DNA of 64,000 nt from Palsa-506 sp963707065 (lineage in GTDB: Bacteria; Actinomycetota; Actinomycetes; Streptosporangiales; Streptosporangiaceae). This document shows positions 1 through 8,480 of the stretch, piece after piece. The stretch is taken from positions 434,001-498,000 of the forward strand of contig CAVPPJ010000013.1 of NCBI GenBank assembly GCA_963707065.1, in the 5' to 3' direction. Each line of letters begins with the position of its first letter. Position 1 is the stretch's first letter. A program made the translations under genes and the position numbers. The notes below the pieces were generated by a model. It saw nothing but the letters and a program-made list of their open reading frames with translations. It was not told the origin of the DNA and searched no databases.

Positions 1-513
1 GGGATGTCCCCGGAGTACTGCACCGAGCAGCTCGGCGTGCCCGGGCCCTGGCACCTGCGGCTGCCGCACTTCCGGCTGGAGTTCACCCCCAGCAGCGGCG
101 AGGAACTGCAGTCGGAGTACCTGGTGCCGCGCGAGCACGCCAGCGCGGCGCTCGCTGCGATAGACCGCATCCGTGACCGGGTGGCGCCGGTGCTGCAGAT
201 CTCGGAGATCCGCACCGTCGCGCCGGACGAGCTGTGGCTGAGCCCGAGCTACCGCCGGCCCTCGGTGGCGATCCACTTCACCTGGATCAAGGACACCGGC
301 GCAGTACTGCCGGTGCTGGCCGCGATCGAGGAACAGCTCGCGCCGCTGCTGGCGCGGCCGCACTGGGGAAAGCTGTTCACCGTCAGTCCGGCGGTAGTGC
401 GCGGACTTTACCAGCGGCTGCCCGACTTCCAGCGGCTGCGCGGCCGCTATGACCCGGCGGGCAAGTTCGGCAACGAGATGGTGGACGCCTACGTCCCGGC
501 CAGCCTGCGGTAA
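1..513 (+). CDS. Alditol (xylitol/sorbitol) oxidase, C-terminal part
   Basis: The 5' end lies outside the window; the frame is open from base 1 and stops at 511-513, leaving about 170 residues. The fragment reads as the C-terminal cap and ALO domain of FAD-linked alditol oxidases: a substrate-domain stretch around PHFRLEFTPSSGEELQSEY, then RTVAPDELWLSP and VAIHFTWIKD, and the closing region with PHWGKLF and GKFGNEM. Family members covalently bind FAD through their missing N-terminal domain and oxidise the terminal hydroxyl of polyols to an aldehyde with release of hydrogen peroxide. The sugar dehydrogenase and sugar-acid-type dehydratase downstream fit a polyol-oxidation context. Substrate is inferred from family only. 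Confidence 0.85.
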   Translation, partial: GMSPEYCTEQLGVPGPWHLRLPHFRLEFTPSSGEELQSEYLVPREHASAALAAIDRIRDRVAPVLQISEIRTVAPDELWLSPSYRRPSVAIHFTWIKDTGAVLPVLAAIEEQLAPLLARPHWGKLFTVSPAVVRGLYQRLPDFQRLRGRYDPAGKFGNEMVDAYVPASLR

Positions 514-665
514 CTGACGGCGGTCCAGGAGGCTGGCGATCTGGCGGCGGGGAGCGCCCAGAAGAACCGAGGGCCCGGGCCATTCTGGGCGACCCGCCAC
601 CTGCAGTTGATCGACTCAACCTGGTAACTACGTCCAGGCGGGCTCTTGGTTTCCTGCCGGTCCGG

Positions 666-1160
666 TCAGCTGCCGATGAGGCCGAACGCGGTGAGCGTTA
701 CCAGGGTGACCGTGATGACCGCGAAGAAACCGTGGGCGACCACGACCGGCACCGGAAAGTTCCGCTCGGGCGGGCCGGCCGGGTCGGTGCCTGGCAGGCC
801 CACCGGGTCGGCGCCTCGCGGGCCGGATCCGGTGTGCGCGGCCAGGGCCGCCTCCGCCCTGGCGTTGGCGGCGCGGTGCACCGGGATCCAGCGCGTCAGC
901 ATGATGAAGCCGAGGATCGCAACCAGGAGCAGGATGAAAAACGCGGTCCAGGCAATCCGGGTCTGGTCGAGGTACAGATAGAGAACCCAGACAACGAGGC
1001 CGGTGGCGGCCAGCAGCACGTGGCTGAAGATCACTGGCGCGCGCAGGCGGCTGGCGGTACCGCCGCCTTTGCTCCCGTCGTGCTCGATCAGCCATACGGC
1101 GAACAGGTAGAGACCGAAGGCCGCGGTAGTGAGCCAGGTGGCCAGCGCGATGATCTTCAC
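666..1160 (-). CDS. Four-helix membrane protein of unknown function
   Basis: 164 residues from a GTG start. Four hydrophobic segments are visible: about residues 4-24, 43-64, 70-92 and 140-162. A hydrophilic Pro/Gly-rich loop between helices three and four (about 103-135) follows a basic stretch containing WIPVHRAANARAE. No enzymatic motif is seen. The topology suggests a small integral membrane protein with both ends on the same side. I do not recognise a specific family. It stands alone on the minus strand between the alditol oxidase and the DUF4282 gene. Confidence 0.6.
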   Translation of the reverse strand: MKIIALATWLTTAAFGLYLFAVWLIEHDGSKGGGTASRLRAPVIFSHVLLAATGLVVWVLYLYLDQTRIAWTAFFILLLVAILGFIMLTRWIPVHRAANARAEAALAAHTGSGPRGADPVGLPGTDPAGPPERNFPVPVVVAHGFFAVITVTLVTLTAFGLIGS

Positions 1161-1457
1161 AATATCTTCTTCACTGTGACGGATCAGGGTGAGCGGGATG
1201 GCGCACGCCTTGGAGACGCTGATACTACGCGAATAAGCGGACGAGCCGGAAGCGGCGACAGCGGCCGATAACCGGATCTATGCCACCATGATGTGCCAGC
1301 CATTGCGGTTAGTTATCCGCCCCCCCGGCACTGCGGCCGGTAACCTTGGCAGCAGGCTGGTGCGTCTGCTTCTCGGACCGGCAGGCAGCATTCTCGGGCC
1401 GGCCGGCCGCACCGGACACCGCGTCGATCTTGCTAGATCCTTCCGCAGGGGGACCCA

Positions 1458-2105
1458 TTGACCGAGCAAGAGCCTGGCTACGGCCAGCCGGGTGATCCGG
1501 GCCGCCCGTTCTACCGGCCGGAACAGCCCGGGACCGGGCAGGCGGCCGGCGGCTTCGGGTATCCGCCGCAGCCGCCGCCATCCCAGCCGCCGCATTCCCA
1601 GCCGCCGCCGCCGCAGCATCCGCCCGCCCAGGCTCCGCCGCCACAACTGCCGCCATCCCAGCCTCCGCCGCCACAGCCGCCGCCCCAGGCTCCGTACTCC
1701 CAGGCCAGGCCGCAGCCCCAGGGCAGGCCGGAGCCCCCTACCAGGCCACAGCCGCAGCAGCCCAGGCCACAGCCGCAGGCCAGGCCACAGCCGCAGCCGC
1801 ACGCGGGCGCACGCGGGTTCCTTGGCGCGCTGTTCGATTTCGGCTTCACGTCATTCGTCACGCCCAGGGTGGTCAAGGTCCTCTACCCGCTGATCATGGT
1901 CTTCACGGGCCTGACCGCGCTCGCGTTCGTGGCCGGCGCGTTCCATGCGAGCACCGGGCTCGGCTTCCTGACACTTCTCGTCCTGGCCCCGCTGTTCTTC
2001 CTGGTCGTCACGGCCATTTACCGCATACTGCTGGAGTTCTTCATCGTCATCTTCCGGGTTGCCGAGGACATCCGGGCGCTGCGCGAGCGCGGCGACACCC
2101 GCTGA
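1458..2105 (+). CDS. DUF4282-type membrane protein with Pro/Gln-rich N-terminus
   Basis: 215 residues from a TTG start that follows a purine-rich GCAGGGGGA stretch. The first 110 or so residues are a disordered low-complexity segment built from PPQPPPSQPP and RPQPQARPQPQ runs. The remainder is a DUF4282-like domain: an amphipathic FDFGFTSFVTPRVVK stretch, two transmembrane helices (about 135-160 and 165-195) and a charged tail, VAEDIRALRERGDTR. DUF4282 proteins are small bacterial membrane proteins of unknown role, and in actinobacteria they often carry proline-rich cytoplasmic extensions. The segment could be a docking tail, but that is inference. Confidence 0.8.
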   Translation: MTEQEPGYGQPGDPGRPFYRPEQPGTGQAAGGFGYPPQPPPSQPPHSQPPPPQHPPAQAPPPQLPPSQPPPPQPPPQAPYSQARPQPQGRPEPPTRPQPQQPRPQPQARPQPQPHAGARGFLGALFDFGFTSFVTPRVVKVLYPLIMVFTGLTALAFVAGAFHASTGLGFLTLLVLAPLFFLVVTAIYRILLEFFIVIFRVAEDIRALRERGDTR

Positions 2106-2192
2106 ACTGGCGGCCCGGCCGCTGAGCCAACCGCCGCGCCGGCCGCACCCCGGCGACGGGCCGGCCGCGAGGTCAGGCACTCCACCGCCAGC

Positions 2193-3215
2193 TCATGCGC
2201 GGCGCCGTCGCGGGTCGATGAGGATCTTGGGCCCGGGCCCCGCGCCGGCCGGGCGCGTCCCGGCGAGCACGCCGCCCGCCTCGTCGAGTCCCACGGTGGC
2301 CGCCACCAGCGGCCGCGGATCGACGGATCCGGCGGCGTAGTGCTCGATCGCGCCGGCCAGCGCGTGCGACCCGCCGAGGATCCCGACCGCCGTCACGTCC
2401 TTCAGCACCAGCGCCCGGGTGTCGATGGTGCTCGGCCGTCCGGCCAGCCCGACGTAGACCACCCGTTTCCCGGGCTCCACGAGGTCCAGTGCCAGCGCGG
2501 GCAGCTCAGCTGAGTTGGAGCAGTCGATGACGGCGTCGAACGGCAGGGACGGCAGGTCGGCCCCCGTCCAGGCGCCGTGCACGCCGAGCGCGGCAGCGAA
2601 CCCGACCGACTCCGGCGTCTGTCCCAGGACGTGCACCTCGGCCTCGCCGGCCAGCGCGAACATCGCGGCGAGCAGCCCGATCGTGCCGGGTCCCAGCACC
2701 AGCACCCGGTCGCCCCGGCGCAGGGCCGCCGCCTGGACCGCCCGGAATCCGTTGCCGCCCGGTTCTGCTAGCGCGCCCGCCACCGCATCGACTGCATCCG
2801 GCAGTTCCCGCAACGCCGGGGCCGGGACGGCCAGCTGCTCGGCCAGCGCGCCGGGCCAGCCGCCGCGGATGCCGATCTCGAACCGGTCCTCGCATACGTA
2901 ATGCAGGCCGTCGCGGCAGCGCCGGCACCGGCCGCAGCCGAGCATCGTGTCACCGGTGACCCGCCGCCCGAGCCACGCCCGGTCGACGCCATCGCCCGTC
3001 GCGGACACGGTCCCGCACCACTCGTGCCCGATGCGCATCGGATAGGCCGCGTGCCCCTGGCGGAGGTACGCCATCTCGCCGCTGAAGATCTCGGCATCGG
3101 TGCCGCACACGCCGGCCCGCTCGACATCGACCACGACCTGGCCGGGCCCCGCTTCCGGGCTCTCGACGTCGGCGACCGCGGCCTGGCCCGGCCCGGTGAT
3201 GACGAAGGCTCTCAT
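2193..3215 (-). CDS. Zinc-dependent medium-chain alcohol/sugar dehydrogenase
   Basis: 340 residues starting at the ATG at 3215 (MRAFVITGPG). An upstream in-frame start exists but would overlap the divergent dehydratase gene and adds non-conserved residues. Family signatures in order: catalytic zinc Cys in VCGTDAEIF, the GHEWCGTV motif, four structural-zinc cysteines in CGRCRRCRDGLHYVC, and a Rossmann glycine motif GPGTIGLLAA. Such enzymes oxidise secondary hydroxyls of polyols or sugars with NAD(P). The gene is divergent from an IlvD/Edd dehydratase, a pairing typical of oxidative, non-phosphorylating sugar breakdown (dehydrogenase, then aldonate dehydratase). The exact sugar cannot be read from sequence. 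Confidence 0.85.
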   Translation of the reverse strand: MRAFVITGPGQAAVADVESPEAGPGQVVVDVERAGVCGTDAEIFSGEMAYLRQGHAAYPMRIGHEWCGTVSATGDGVDRAWLGRRVTGDTMLGCGRCRRCRDGLHYVCEDRFEIGIRGGWPGALAEQLAVPAPALRELPDAVDAVAGALAEPGGNGFRAVQAAALRRGDRVLVLGPGTIGLLAAMFALAGEAEVHVLGQTPESVGFAAALGVHGAWTGADLPSLPFDAVIDCSNSAELPALALDLVEPGKRVVYVGLAGRPSTIDTRALVLKDVTAVGILGGSHALAGAIEHYAAGSVDPRPLVAATVGLDEAGGVLAGTRPAGAGPGPKILIDPRRRRA

Positions 3216-3270
3216 GACATAGCAGACTCTGCCACGGGGGAAACCCGACGACGGGAGAAACGAGCAGGCC

Positions 3271-4986
3271 ATGCCAGAGCATCGCAGCGCGCAGTGGTAC
3301 GCGGGAACTGACCGGAACGCCTACATTCACCGGGCCTGGATGCGCCGCGGACTGCCCGCGCACGCCTTCGACGGGCGCCCGCACATCGCGATCGCCAACG
3401 CGGCCTCGGATCTCGCGCCGTGCAACTCGCACCTCAATGAGGTCGCCGCGAGCGTCAAGCAGGGGGTCTGGGAGGCCGGCGGCGTGCCGATGAACCTGCC
3501 GGTGATCTCGCTCGGCGAGACGCTGGTCAAGCCCACCGCCATGCTCTGGCGCAACATGGCCGCGATGGCCACCGAGGAGATGCTGCGGGCCAACCCGGTG
3601 GACGGCGTGGTGCTGCTGGGCGGCTGCGACAAGACCATCCCGTCACTGCTGATGGCGGCCGCGTCCGTCGACCTGCCCGCCGTCGTGGTCCCCGGCGGCC
3701 CGATGCTGACCGGCACGTTCCGGGGGCAGGCCCTCGGCTGCGGCACGGACGTGTGGCGGCTCAGCGAGCAGGTCCGGGCCGGCCAGCTGCCGGACCGCGC
3801 GTTCATCGCGTCAGAGTCGTCCATGATCCGCAGCCGGGGGCATTGCAACACCATGGGCACGGCGTCGACCATGGCCTGCATGGCCGAGGCGCTCGGCACG
3901 ACCATCCCCGGATTCGCCGGCACGCCGGCGCCGGACAGCAGGCTGCTGGAGAACGCGCACGCCACCGGCCGGCTCGCGGTCGAGCTGGTCGCCGAGGGGC
4001 GCCGGCCGAGCACGCTGCTGTCAGCGGGCTCGTTCCGCAACGCGATCATCGCGCTCGCGGCCATCGGAGGATCCAGCAACGCCGTCGTCCACCTGCTCGC
4101 CATCGCCGGCCGGCTCGGCATCGGCCTGACGCTTGACGACTTCGACGCGGCCGGCGCGGGCGTTCCCCTGCTGGTCGACCTGCAGCCGGCCGGACGGCAC
4201 CTGATGGAGGACTTCCACCGTGCGGGCGGGCTGCTCGCCGTCCTGCGCGAGGTGCGCGACCTGCTCGATCCCGACGCGCTCACCGTGACCGGCAGGCCGC
4301 TGGTGGACCATCTGGCGGACGCCGAGATCTGGGATACCGATGTCATCCGGCGGCGCGGCGCGCCGTTGCAGGAAGACGCGGGCATCGCGGTGCTGTACGG
4401 CAACCTGGCGCCGTCCGGCGCGGTGATCAAGCCCGCGGCGGCGTCCGCCTCGCTGCTGCGGCATCGCGGCCGGGCCGTCGTCTTCGACAGCATCGAGGAC
4501 ATGCACCACCGGATCGACGACCCGGACCTGGACGCCGACGAGGACTCGGTGCTGGTGCTGCGCGGCTGCGGGCCGAAGGGGTACCCGGGGATGCCGGAGG
4601 TGGCGAACCTGCCGCTGCCGCCCAGGCTGCTCCGGCGCGGCGTCCGCGACATGGTGCGCATCTGCGACGGCCGGATGAGCGGGACGGCGTACGGCACCGT
4701 GGTGCTGCACGTGGCGCCGGAGGCGGCCGCGGGCGGGCCGCTTGGGCTGGTCGAGACCGGCGACTACGTGACCCTGGACGTGCCGGCGCGCCGGCTGGAC
4801 GTGGACGTTTCCGCTGATGAGCTAATTGCCCGGCGGCCGTCCGCGGCCATGGTGGCGGGTTTCGCGGCGCCGGCGCGCGGCTGGCAGCGACTGTACGTCG
4901 ATCACGTTTTGCAGGCCGATCAGGGCGCCGATCTGGACTTCCTCCTCGGCGCCAGCGGATCGGCGGTCACCCGCGACTCGCACTGA
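3271..4986 (+). CDS. IlvD/Edd family dehydratase (sugar-acid dehydratase type)
   Basis: 571 residues. Three cysteines sit where this family binds its iron-sulfur cluster: C51 in PCNSH, C119 in GGCDK and C192 in HCNTMGT. The C-terminal half contains the conserved GCGPKGYPGMPE and CDGRMSGTAYGTVVLH segments. These enzymes remove water from 2,3-dihydroxy acids. The length, the N-terminal YIHRAWMRRG and the neighbouring sugar dehydrogenase fit the aldonate (arabinonate/xylonate-like) branch better than branched-chain amino-acid IlvD. GGGAG lies about 13 bases upstream of the ATG. The 3' end overlaps the convergent flavoprotein gene by 20 bases. Confidence 0.88.
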   Translation: MPEHRSAQWYAGTDRNAYIHRAWMRRGLPAHAFDGRPHIAIANAASDLAPCNSHLNEVAASVKQGVWEAGGVPMNLPVISLGETLVKPTAMLWRNMAAMATEEMLRANPVDGVVLLGGCDKTIPSLLMAAASVDLPAVVVPGGPMLTGTFRGQALGCGTDVWRLSEQVRAGQLPDRAFIASESSMIRSRGHCNTMGTASTMACMAEALGTTIPGFAGTPAPDSRLLENAHATGRLAVELVAEGRRPSTLLSAGSFRNAIIALAAIGGSSNAVVHLLAIAGRLGIGLTLDDFDAAGAGVPLLVDLQPAGRHLMEDFHRAGGLLAVLREVRDLLDPDALTVTGRPLVDHLADAEIWDTDVIRRRGAPLQEDAGIAVLYGNLAPSGAVIKPAAASASLLRHRGRAVVFDSIEDMHHRIDDPDLDADEDSVLVLRGCGPKGYPGMPEVANLPLPPRLLRRGVRDMVRICDGRMSGTAYGTVVLHVAPEAAAGGPLGLVETGDYVTLDVPARRLDVDVSADELIARRPSAAMVAGFAAPARGWQRLYVDHVLQADQGADLDFLLGASGSAVTRDSH

Positions 4987-5524
4987 TTCCGCCCGCGGCC
5001 GGGACGGCGTCGATCGCCTGCTGCCAGGGGAACTGAAGCGGCTGGCCGTCGCCGGCGCCCGGATCGGGCGGCGGCGCCGCGCCGGGATCGTACAGGACGG
5101 TCACCCCCCAGGACCGTAGCCGGGCGACGTTCTCGGTGAACGCCGGATGCGCGGCGTGCGCCCGGTTGCTGAACGGCACGGCCACCACCGGCAGTTCCAT
5201 GCCGATGGCCTCGACCAGGATGCCCAGGGCCAGGGTGTCGCAGATCCCGGCCGCCCATTTGTTGATCGTGTTCACCGTGGCCGGGGCAACGATGACCGCG
5301 TCCGCCGGGGGCAGCACATCGGGCTCGCCTGGGTTCTTGTACTCGCTGCGGACCGGGTGCCCGGTCAGCTCCGACAGGGCGGCGACGTCGGCAAACCGCC
5401 TGCCCGATGGCGTGGTAAGCGCGCAGACATCCCAGCCGCGCTGCTGGCCGAGGCGGACCAGGCGGCCAGCGTCCGCGGCCGGCGGGGCGGCGCACGCAAC
5501 CACGTACAGCACCGGTGCGCTCAT
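4967..5524 (-). CDS. Flavoprotein (phosphopantothenoylcysteine decarboxylase-like)
   Basis: 185 residues from the ATG at 5524 (MSAPVLYVVACAAPP). The fold signature is that of HFCD/DfpA flavoproteins: a first beta strand ending in VVACAAPP, a LTTPSGRRF stretch, then DAVIVAPATVNTINKWAAGICDTLA, which matches the conserved PATANTxxKxAxGIAD FMN-binding region. It has only the flavoprotein domain, without the CoaB synthetase half, so it is probably not the main coenzyme A enzyme. It may decarboxylate or reduce another substrate. It is convergent with, and overlaps the end of, the dehydratase gene. Confidence 0.8.
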   Translation of the reverse strand: MSAPVLYVVACAAPPAADAGRLVRLGQQRGWDVCALTTPSGRRFADVAALSELTGHPVRSEYKNPGEPDVLPPADAVIVAPATVNTINKWAAGICDTLALGILVEAIGMELPVVAVPFSNRAHAAHPAFTENVARLRSWGVTVLYDPGAAPPPDPGAGDGQPLQFPWQQAIDAVPAAGGISASRG

Positions 5525-5617
5525 GCCCTTACGGTAGCGCCGCCGCCGTCTCGGGCTGCCGTCCAGGCGGTAGCCGCGGGTTGCGCCGCGGCGGCTTATG
5601 GCCGACAGTCTTGCTGC

Positions 5618-6028
5618 ATGAAGACCATGACCTTCCAGGTACGGACCGGCCGCCGCGAGACCGTGCACGACATCACGGCGCAGTGCGAGGCGTACGCACG
5701 GGAGTCGTCCGGCGGCGGCGGCGGGCTACTGCACGTGTTCGTCCCGCATGCGACCGCCGGCGTCGCGGTGCTGGAACTGCACGCGGGCAGCGACGCCGAC
5801 CTGCTGGCCTCGCTGTCGGACCTGCTGCCCGCCGACGGCCGGTGGCAGCATGCGCACGGGTCACCCGGGCATGGCCGCTCGCATGTGCTCCCGGCGTTCG
5901 TGGCGCCGTTCACCGTGCTGCCCGTGGTCGCCGGATCACTCGCGCTCGGCAGCTGGCAGTCGGTGGCGGTTGTCGACCTGAACGTCGACAACCCGGAGCG
6001 CCAGGTGCGGCTGTCGTTCCTCGGCTAG
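5618..6028 (+). CDS. YjbQ family (UPF0047) protein
   Basis: 136 residues from the ATG at 5618. The signature segments of the YjbQ fold are present: HVFVPHATAGVAVLE, then the histidine-rich HAHGSPGHGRSHVLPAFVA with HGxxGHG-like spacing, and a GSWQSVAVVDLN core strand ending near the C-terminus. Members are about 130-140 residues and have a weak thiamine phosphate synthase activity reported for the E. coli protein; the physiological function is not settled. The conserved histidines could bind a metal or phosphate. The gene stands alone between the divergent flavoprotein and the NRDE gene. Confidence 0.85.
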   Translation: MKTMTFQVRTGRRETVHDITAQCEAYARESSGGGGGLLHVFVPHATAGVAVLELHAGSDADLLASLSDLLPADGRWQHAHGSPGHGRSHVLPAFVAPFTVLPVVAGSLALGSWQSVAVVDLNVDNPERQVRLSFLG

Positions 6029-6148
6029 GCCGCAGCGCAGTTGCGCAAGCTGGGTTCCGGGCTGCTGCGGCGATCTGCCGGAGCAGCCCGGAACGCATTC
6101 GTGCGCCAGCCTGCTGACCCGGATCAGCGGCCGGGTAGCGTCGCAGGC

Positions 6149-7090
6149 GTGTGCCTTCTCATCGCGCTGTCCGGGGTGCTGCCCGCCACGCCGCTGCTGG
6201 TGGCGGCCAACCGGGACGAGTTCTATGGCCGCCCGACCGAGGTGATGACGGTGCTGCGCGAGCGCGGGCCGCGGATACTCGGCGGACGGGACCTGGTGGC
6301 CGGCGGGACCTGGCTGGCGGTGAACTCTCACGGCCTGGTGGCTGGCCTGACCAATCAGCCGTCGCCCGGCGGGCGGGACGACACCAGGCGGTCACGCGGC
6401 GAGCTGCCGCTGGCCTTCGCCGCCTATCCGGACGCCGCCACGGCTGTCGCCAGGGTCTGCGCCGGCCTGGACCCGTCCGACTACAACCCCTGCTGGCTGC
6501 TGGTCGGCGACCGGCACACGCTGTTCTCGGTCGGCCTGACCGGCGGCCGCCATCCGGTGGTCAGGCAACTGCCGCCGGGAACGTACGTGCTGGAGAACGT
6601 GCCACTGCCGGCCGACTCGGCCAAGGCCCGGCAGGTCGCCGGAATGGTCGCGGCCGGGATTACCAGGGCAAACGAGCGCGGTGGCGCCGGTGCGGCCGAC
6701 GCGGCCGAGCAAGCGCTGGCCGCTGTACTACGCGATCACCGCCCGGCCGCCGGGCCGCCGGGGCCAACTGCCAGCACAGCCGGCCAGACCAGCACAGCCG
6801 GGCAGACCAGCACAGCCGGGCAGACCAGCACAGCCGGGCAGACCAGCACAGCCGGGCAGACCAGCACGGCCGGGCAGACCAACCCGGACGGCCGGGTCCG
6901 TCCGGCTGAGCTGTCGGCGGCCTGCGTCCACACCGCCAGTTACGGGACCCGGTCAGCCATGATCGTCAGCGTGGGTGCCGCCGGCCTGCCGCGGGTGCGG
7001 GTGGCGGACGGGCCGCCATGCCGGGCGCCTTTCGAGGATGCGACTGCCCTGTGGGCCGCGCCCGGCCGGGATGCCGCCCCGTCAATGTGA
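6149..7090 (+). CDS. NRDE (TANGO2-like) family protein with hexapeptide repeat insert
   Basis: 313 residues from a GTG at 6149, chosen because it places Cys at position 2 (V-C-L-L-I-A), as in the N-terminal nucleophile arrangement of the NRDE family. The name-giving NRDE tetrapeptide is intact in LLVAANRDEFYGRP, followed by GGRDLVAGGTWLAVN and GLTNQP. TANGO2-like proteins occur from bacteria to humans; haem trafficking has been proposed for eukaryotic members. About residues 209-244 are a perfect six-fold STAGQT repeat inserted before the last conserved block (TASYGTRSAMIV). The stop codon lies inside the left arm of a palindromic repeat element. Confidence 0.85.
   Translation: MCLLIALSGVLPATPLLVAANRDEFYGRPTEVMTVLRERGPRILGGRDLVAGGTWLAVNSHGLVAGLTNQPSPGGRDDTRRSRGELPLAFAAYPDAATAVARVCAGLDPSDYNPCWLLVGDRHTLFSVGLTGGRHPVVRQLPPGTYVLENVPLPADSAKARQVAGMVAAGITRANERGGAGAADAAEQALAAVLRDHRPAAGPPGPTASTAGQTSTAGQTSTAGQTSTAGQTSTAGQTSTAGQTNPDGRVRPAELSAACVHTASYGTRSAMIVSVGAAGLPRVRVADGPPCRAPFEDATALWAAPGRDAAPSM
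6773..6880 (+). repeat. In-frame 18-bp tandem repeat, six units
   Basis: Six consecutive 18-bp units based on AGCACAGCCGGGCAGACC encode STAGQT six times inside the NRDE gene. Units differ by only one or two bases, so the array looks recently expanded. Its length preserves the reading frame. Confidence 0.95.
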
Positions 7091-7130
7091 AGATAGGCGC
7101 CATCCAACCCGCCTAACTCGGGCATTGACG
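7080..7130. repeat. Interspersed palindromic element, copy 1
   Basis: A 51-bp segment bounded by CGTCAATG and CATTGACG. It also shares TGTGAA, TAG, TCCA and TAACT blocks with a second copy at 61889-61940. The left arm supplies the stop codon (TGA) of the NRDE gene, and the element ends just before the convergent Nramp gene. It could act as a bidirectional terminator or a small mobile palindrome (REP/MITE-like). Confidence 0.75.
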
Positions 7131-7152
7131 ACCCGCTGGTGTCGAGGTGGCG

Positions 7153-8478
7153 TCAGGCGAACGTGGTCCAGAGCAGGTACGTGTTCATGGCGATGATCAG
7201 CGCGGCGATGCCGGACGTCACCAGCGTGGTCACGCGGCGGTTGACCAGCACGCCCATGATGTCCGCCCGGCGGGTGACCAGCACCAGCGGCACCAGCGCG
7301 AACGGGATGCCGAACGACAGCACCACCTGCGAGATCACCAGGCTGCCGGTGGTGGGCAGCCCGAGCCCGAGCACTATCAGCGCCGGGAGCATGGTCAGCC
7401 CGCGGCGGATGTACAGCGGGATGCGGCGGCCGATGAAGCCCTGCATCACGACCTGCCCCGCGTAGGTGCCCACGCTGGACGACGACAGCCCCGATGCGAG
7501 CAGCGCGACCGCGAATGCCAGCGCGGCGCCGCCGCCCACCAGCCGGCCAAGCTGGAAATGCGCCGCCTGGATCGAGTCGGCCCCGGCGTAGCCGCCGGCG
7601 TGGCTGAACAGCGCGGCCGCGACGAACAGCATCGCGAGGTTGATCAGGCCAGCCGCGCCCAGCGCGATGAGCACGTCGAGCCGCTGGAACCGCATCAGCT
7701 CGAGGCGCTCGGCGTCGTCGCGGCAGTGCACCCGGGACTTCGTCAGGGCGGAGTGCAGGTAGACCACGTGCGGCATCACGGTCGCCCCGATGATGCCCGC
7801 CACCAGCAGCAGGCTGCCGCCGGGCAGGCTCGGCACCAGCCCGGACGCGATGGCGCCCGGATCGGTGCCCACGGCGACCAGGTCGTAGGCGAATCCGAGG
7901 AAGACGATGCCGAGCAGGCCGCAGATTGCCAGCTCGAAACGGCGGTAGCCGCGCTGCTGCAGGGCCAGGATGCCGAACGCGACGACCGCCGTGATCAGCC
8001 CCGCGGGCAGCAGCCGCACGCCGAAGATCAGGTTGAGCCCGAGCGCGGCGCCGATGAACTCGGCCAGGTCGGTCGCCATGGCGATGAGCTCGGCCTGCAC
8101 CCACAAGCCGGCGGAAACCGCCCGCGGCAGCTGATCGCGGCAGAGTTCCGGCAGGTCACGGCCGGTCGCGACGCCGATCTTGGCGGACAGGTACTGCACC
8201 AGCATGGCCATCAGGTTGGCCGCCACGATCACCCAGGCGAGCGTGTAGCCGAACCTCGCCCCGGCGGCGAAGTTGGTGGCGAAGTTGCCGGGGTCGATGT
8301 ACGCGACCGCCGCCACGAATGCCGGGCCGAGCAGCGCCACGATGCCGCGTGCCCGGCCGCGCGAGCGCAGCAGCCGGAGGCCCGGCGCGAGGGACCTCAG
8401 CCCGGCTGGCCCGGCAGATTCCTGATCGGCCGGCCGCGACAGCTGAGGTGCGGGGTCACGGGCCAGCGGCGGCCCCAA
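7153..8478 (-). CDS. Nramp family divalent metal (Mn/Fe) transporter
   Basis: 441 residues. The two metal-site motifs of the Nramp fold are intact: DPGN at residues 62-65 in helix 1 and MPH at 235-237 in helix 6, followed by VVYLHSALTKSR. About eleven hydrophobic helices follow a 45-residue basic N-terminus. It should import Mn2+ or Fe2+ with protons at the cytoplasmic membrane. The TTG start lies three bases beyond the groEL stop codon, so the gene looks like the distal gene of the monooxygenase operon. Supply of metal to the diiron hydroxylase is an attractive inference. The start is uncertain because no good alternative ATG or GTG precedes helix 1. Confidence 0.88.
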   Translation of the reverse strand: MGPPLARDPAPQLSRPADQESAGPAGLRSLAPGLRLLRSRGRARGIVALLGPAFVAAVAYIDPGNFATNFAAGARFGYTLAWVIVAANLMAMLVQYLSAKIGVATGRDLPELCRDQLPRAVSAGLWVQAELIAMATDLAEFIGAALGLNLIFGVRLLPAGLITAVVAFGILALQQRGYRRFELAICGLLGIVFLGFAYDLVAVGTDPGAIASGLVPSLPGGSLLLVAGIIGATVMPHVVYLHSALTKSRVHCRDDAERLELMRFQRLDVLIALGAAGLINLAMLFVAAALFSHAGGYAGADSIQAAHFQLGRLVGGGAALAFAVALLASGLSSSSVGTYAGQVVMQGFIGRRIPLYIRRGLTMLPALIVLGLGLPTTGSLVISQVVLSFGIPFALVPLVLVTRRADIMGVLVNRRVTTLVTSGIAALIIAMNTYLLWTTFA

Positions 8479-8480
8479 CC

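Noticed and set aside
3216..3272. A longer N-terminus for the zinc alcohol dehydrogenase
   Set aside because: It would overlap the divergent dehydratase start, and the family N-terminus (MRAFVITGPG) begins at 3215.
3327..4697. A 456-residue minus-strand frame opposite the IlvD/Edd gene
   Set aside because: Ser/Arg-rich antisense frame. The plus-strand protein has all family motifs and Fe-S cysteines.
6773..6880. CRISPR-like short repeats
   Set aside because: 18-bp units are contiguous without spacers and encode a hexapeptide in frame, so this is a minisatellite.
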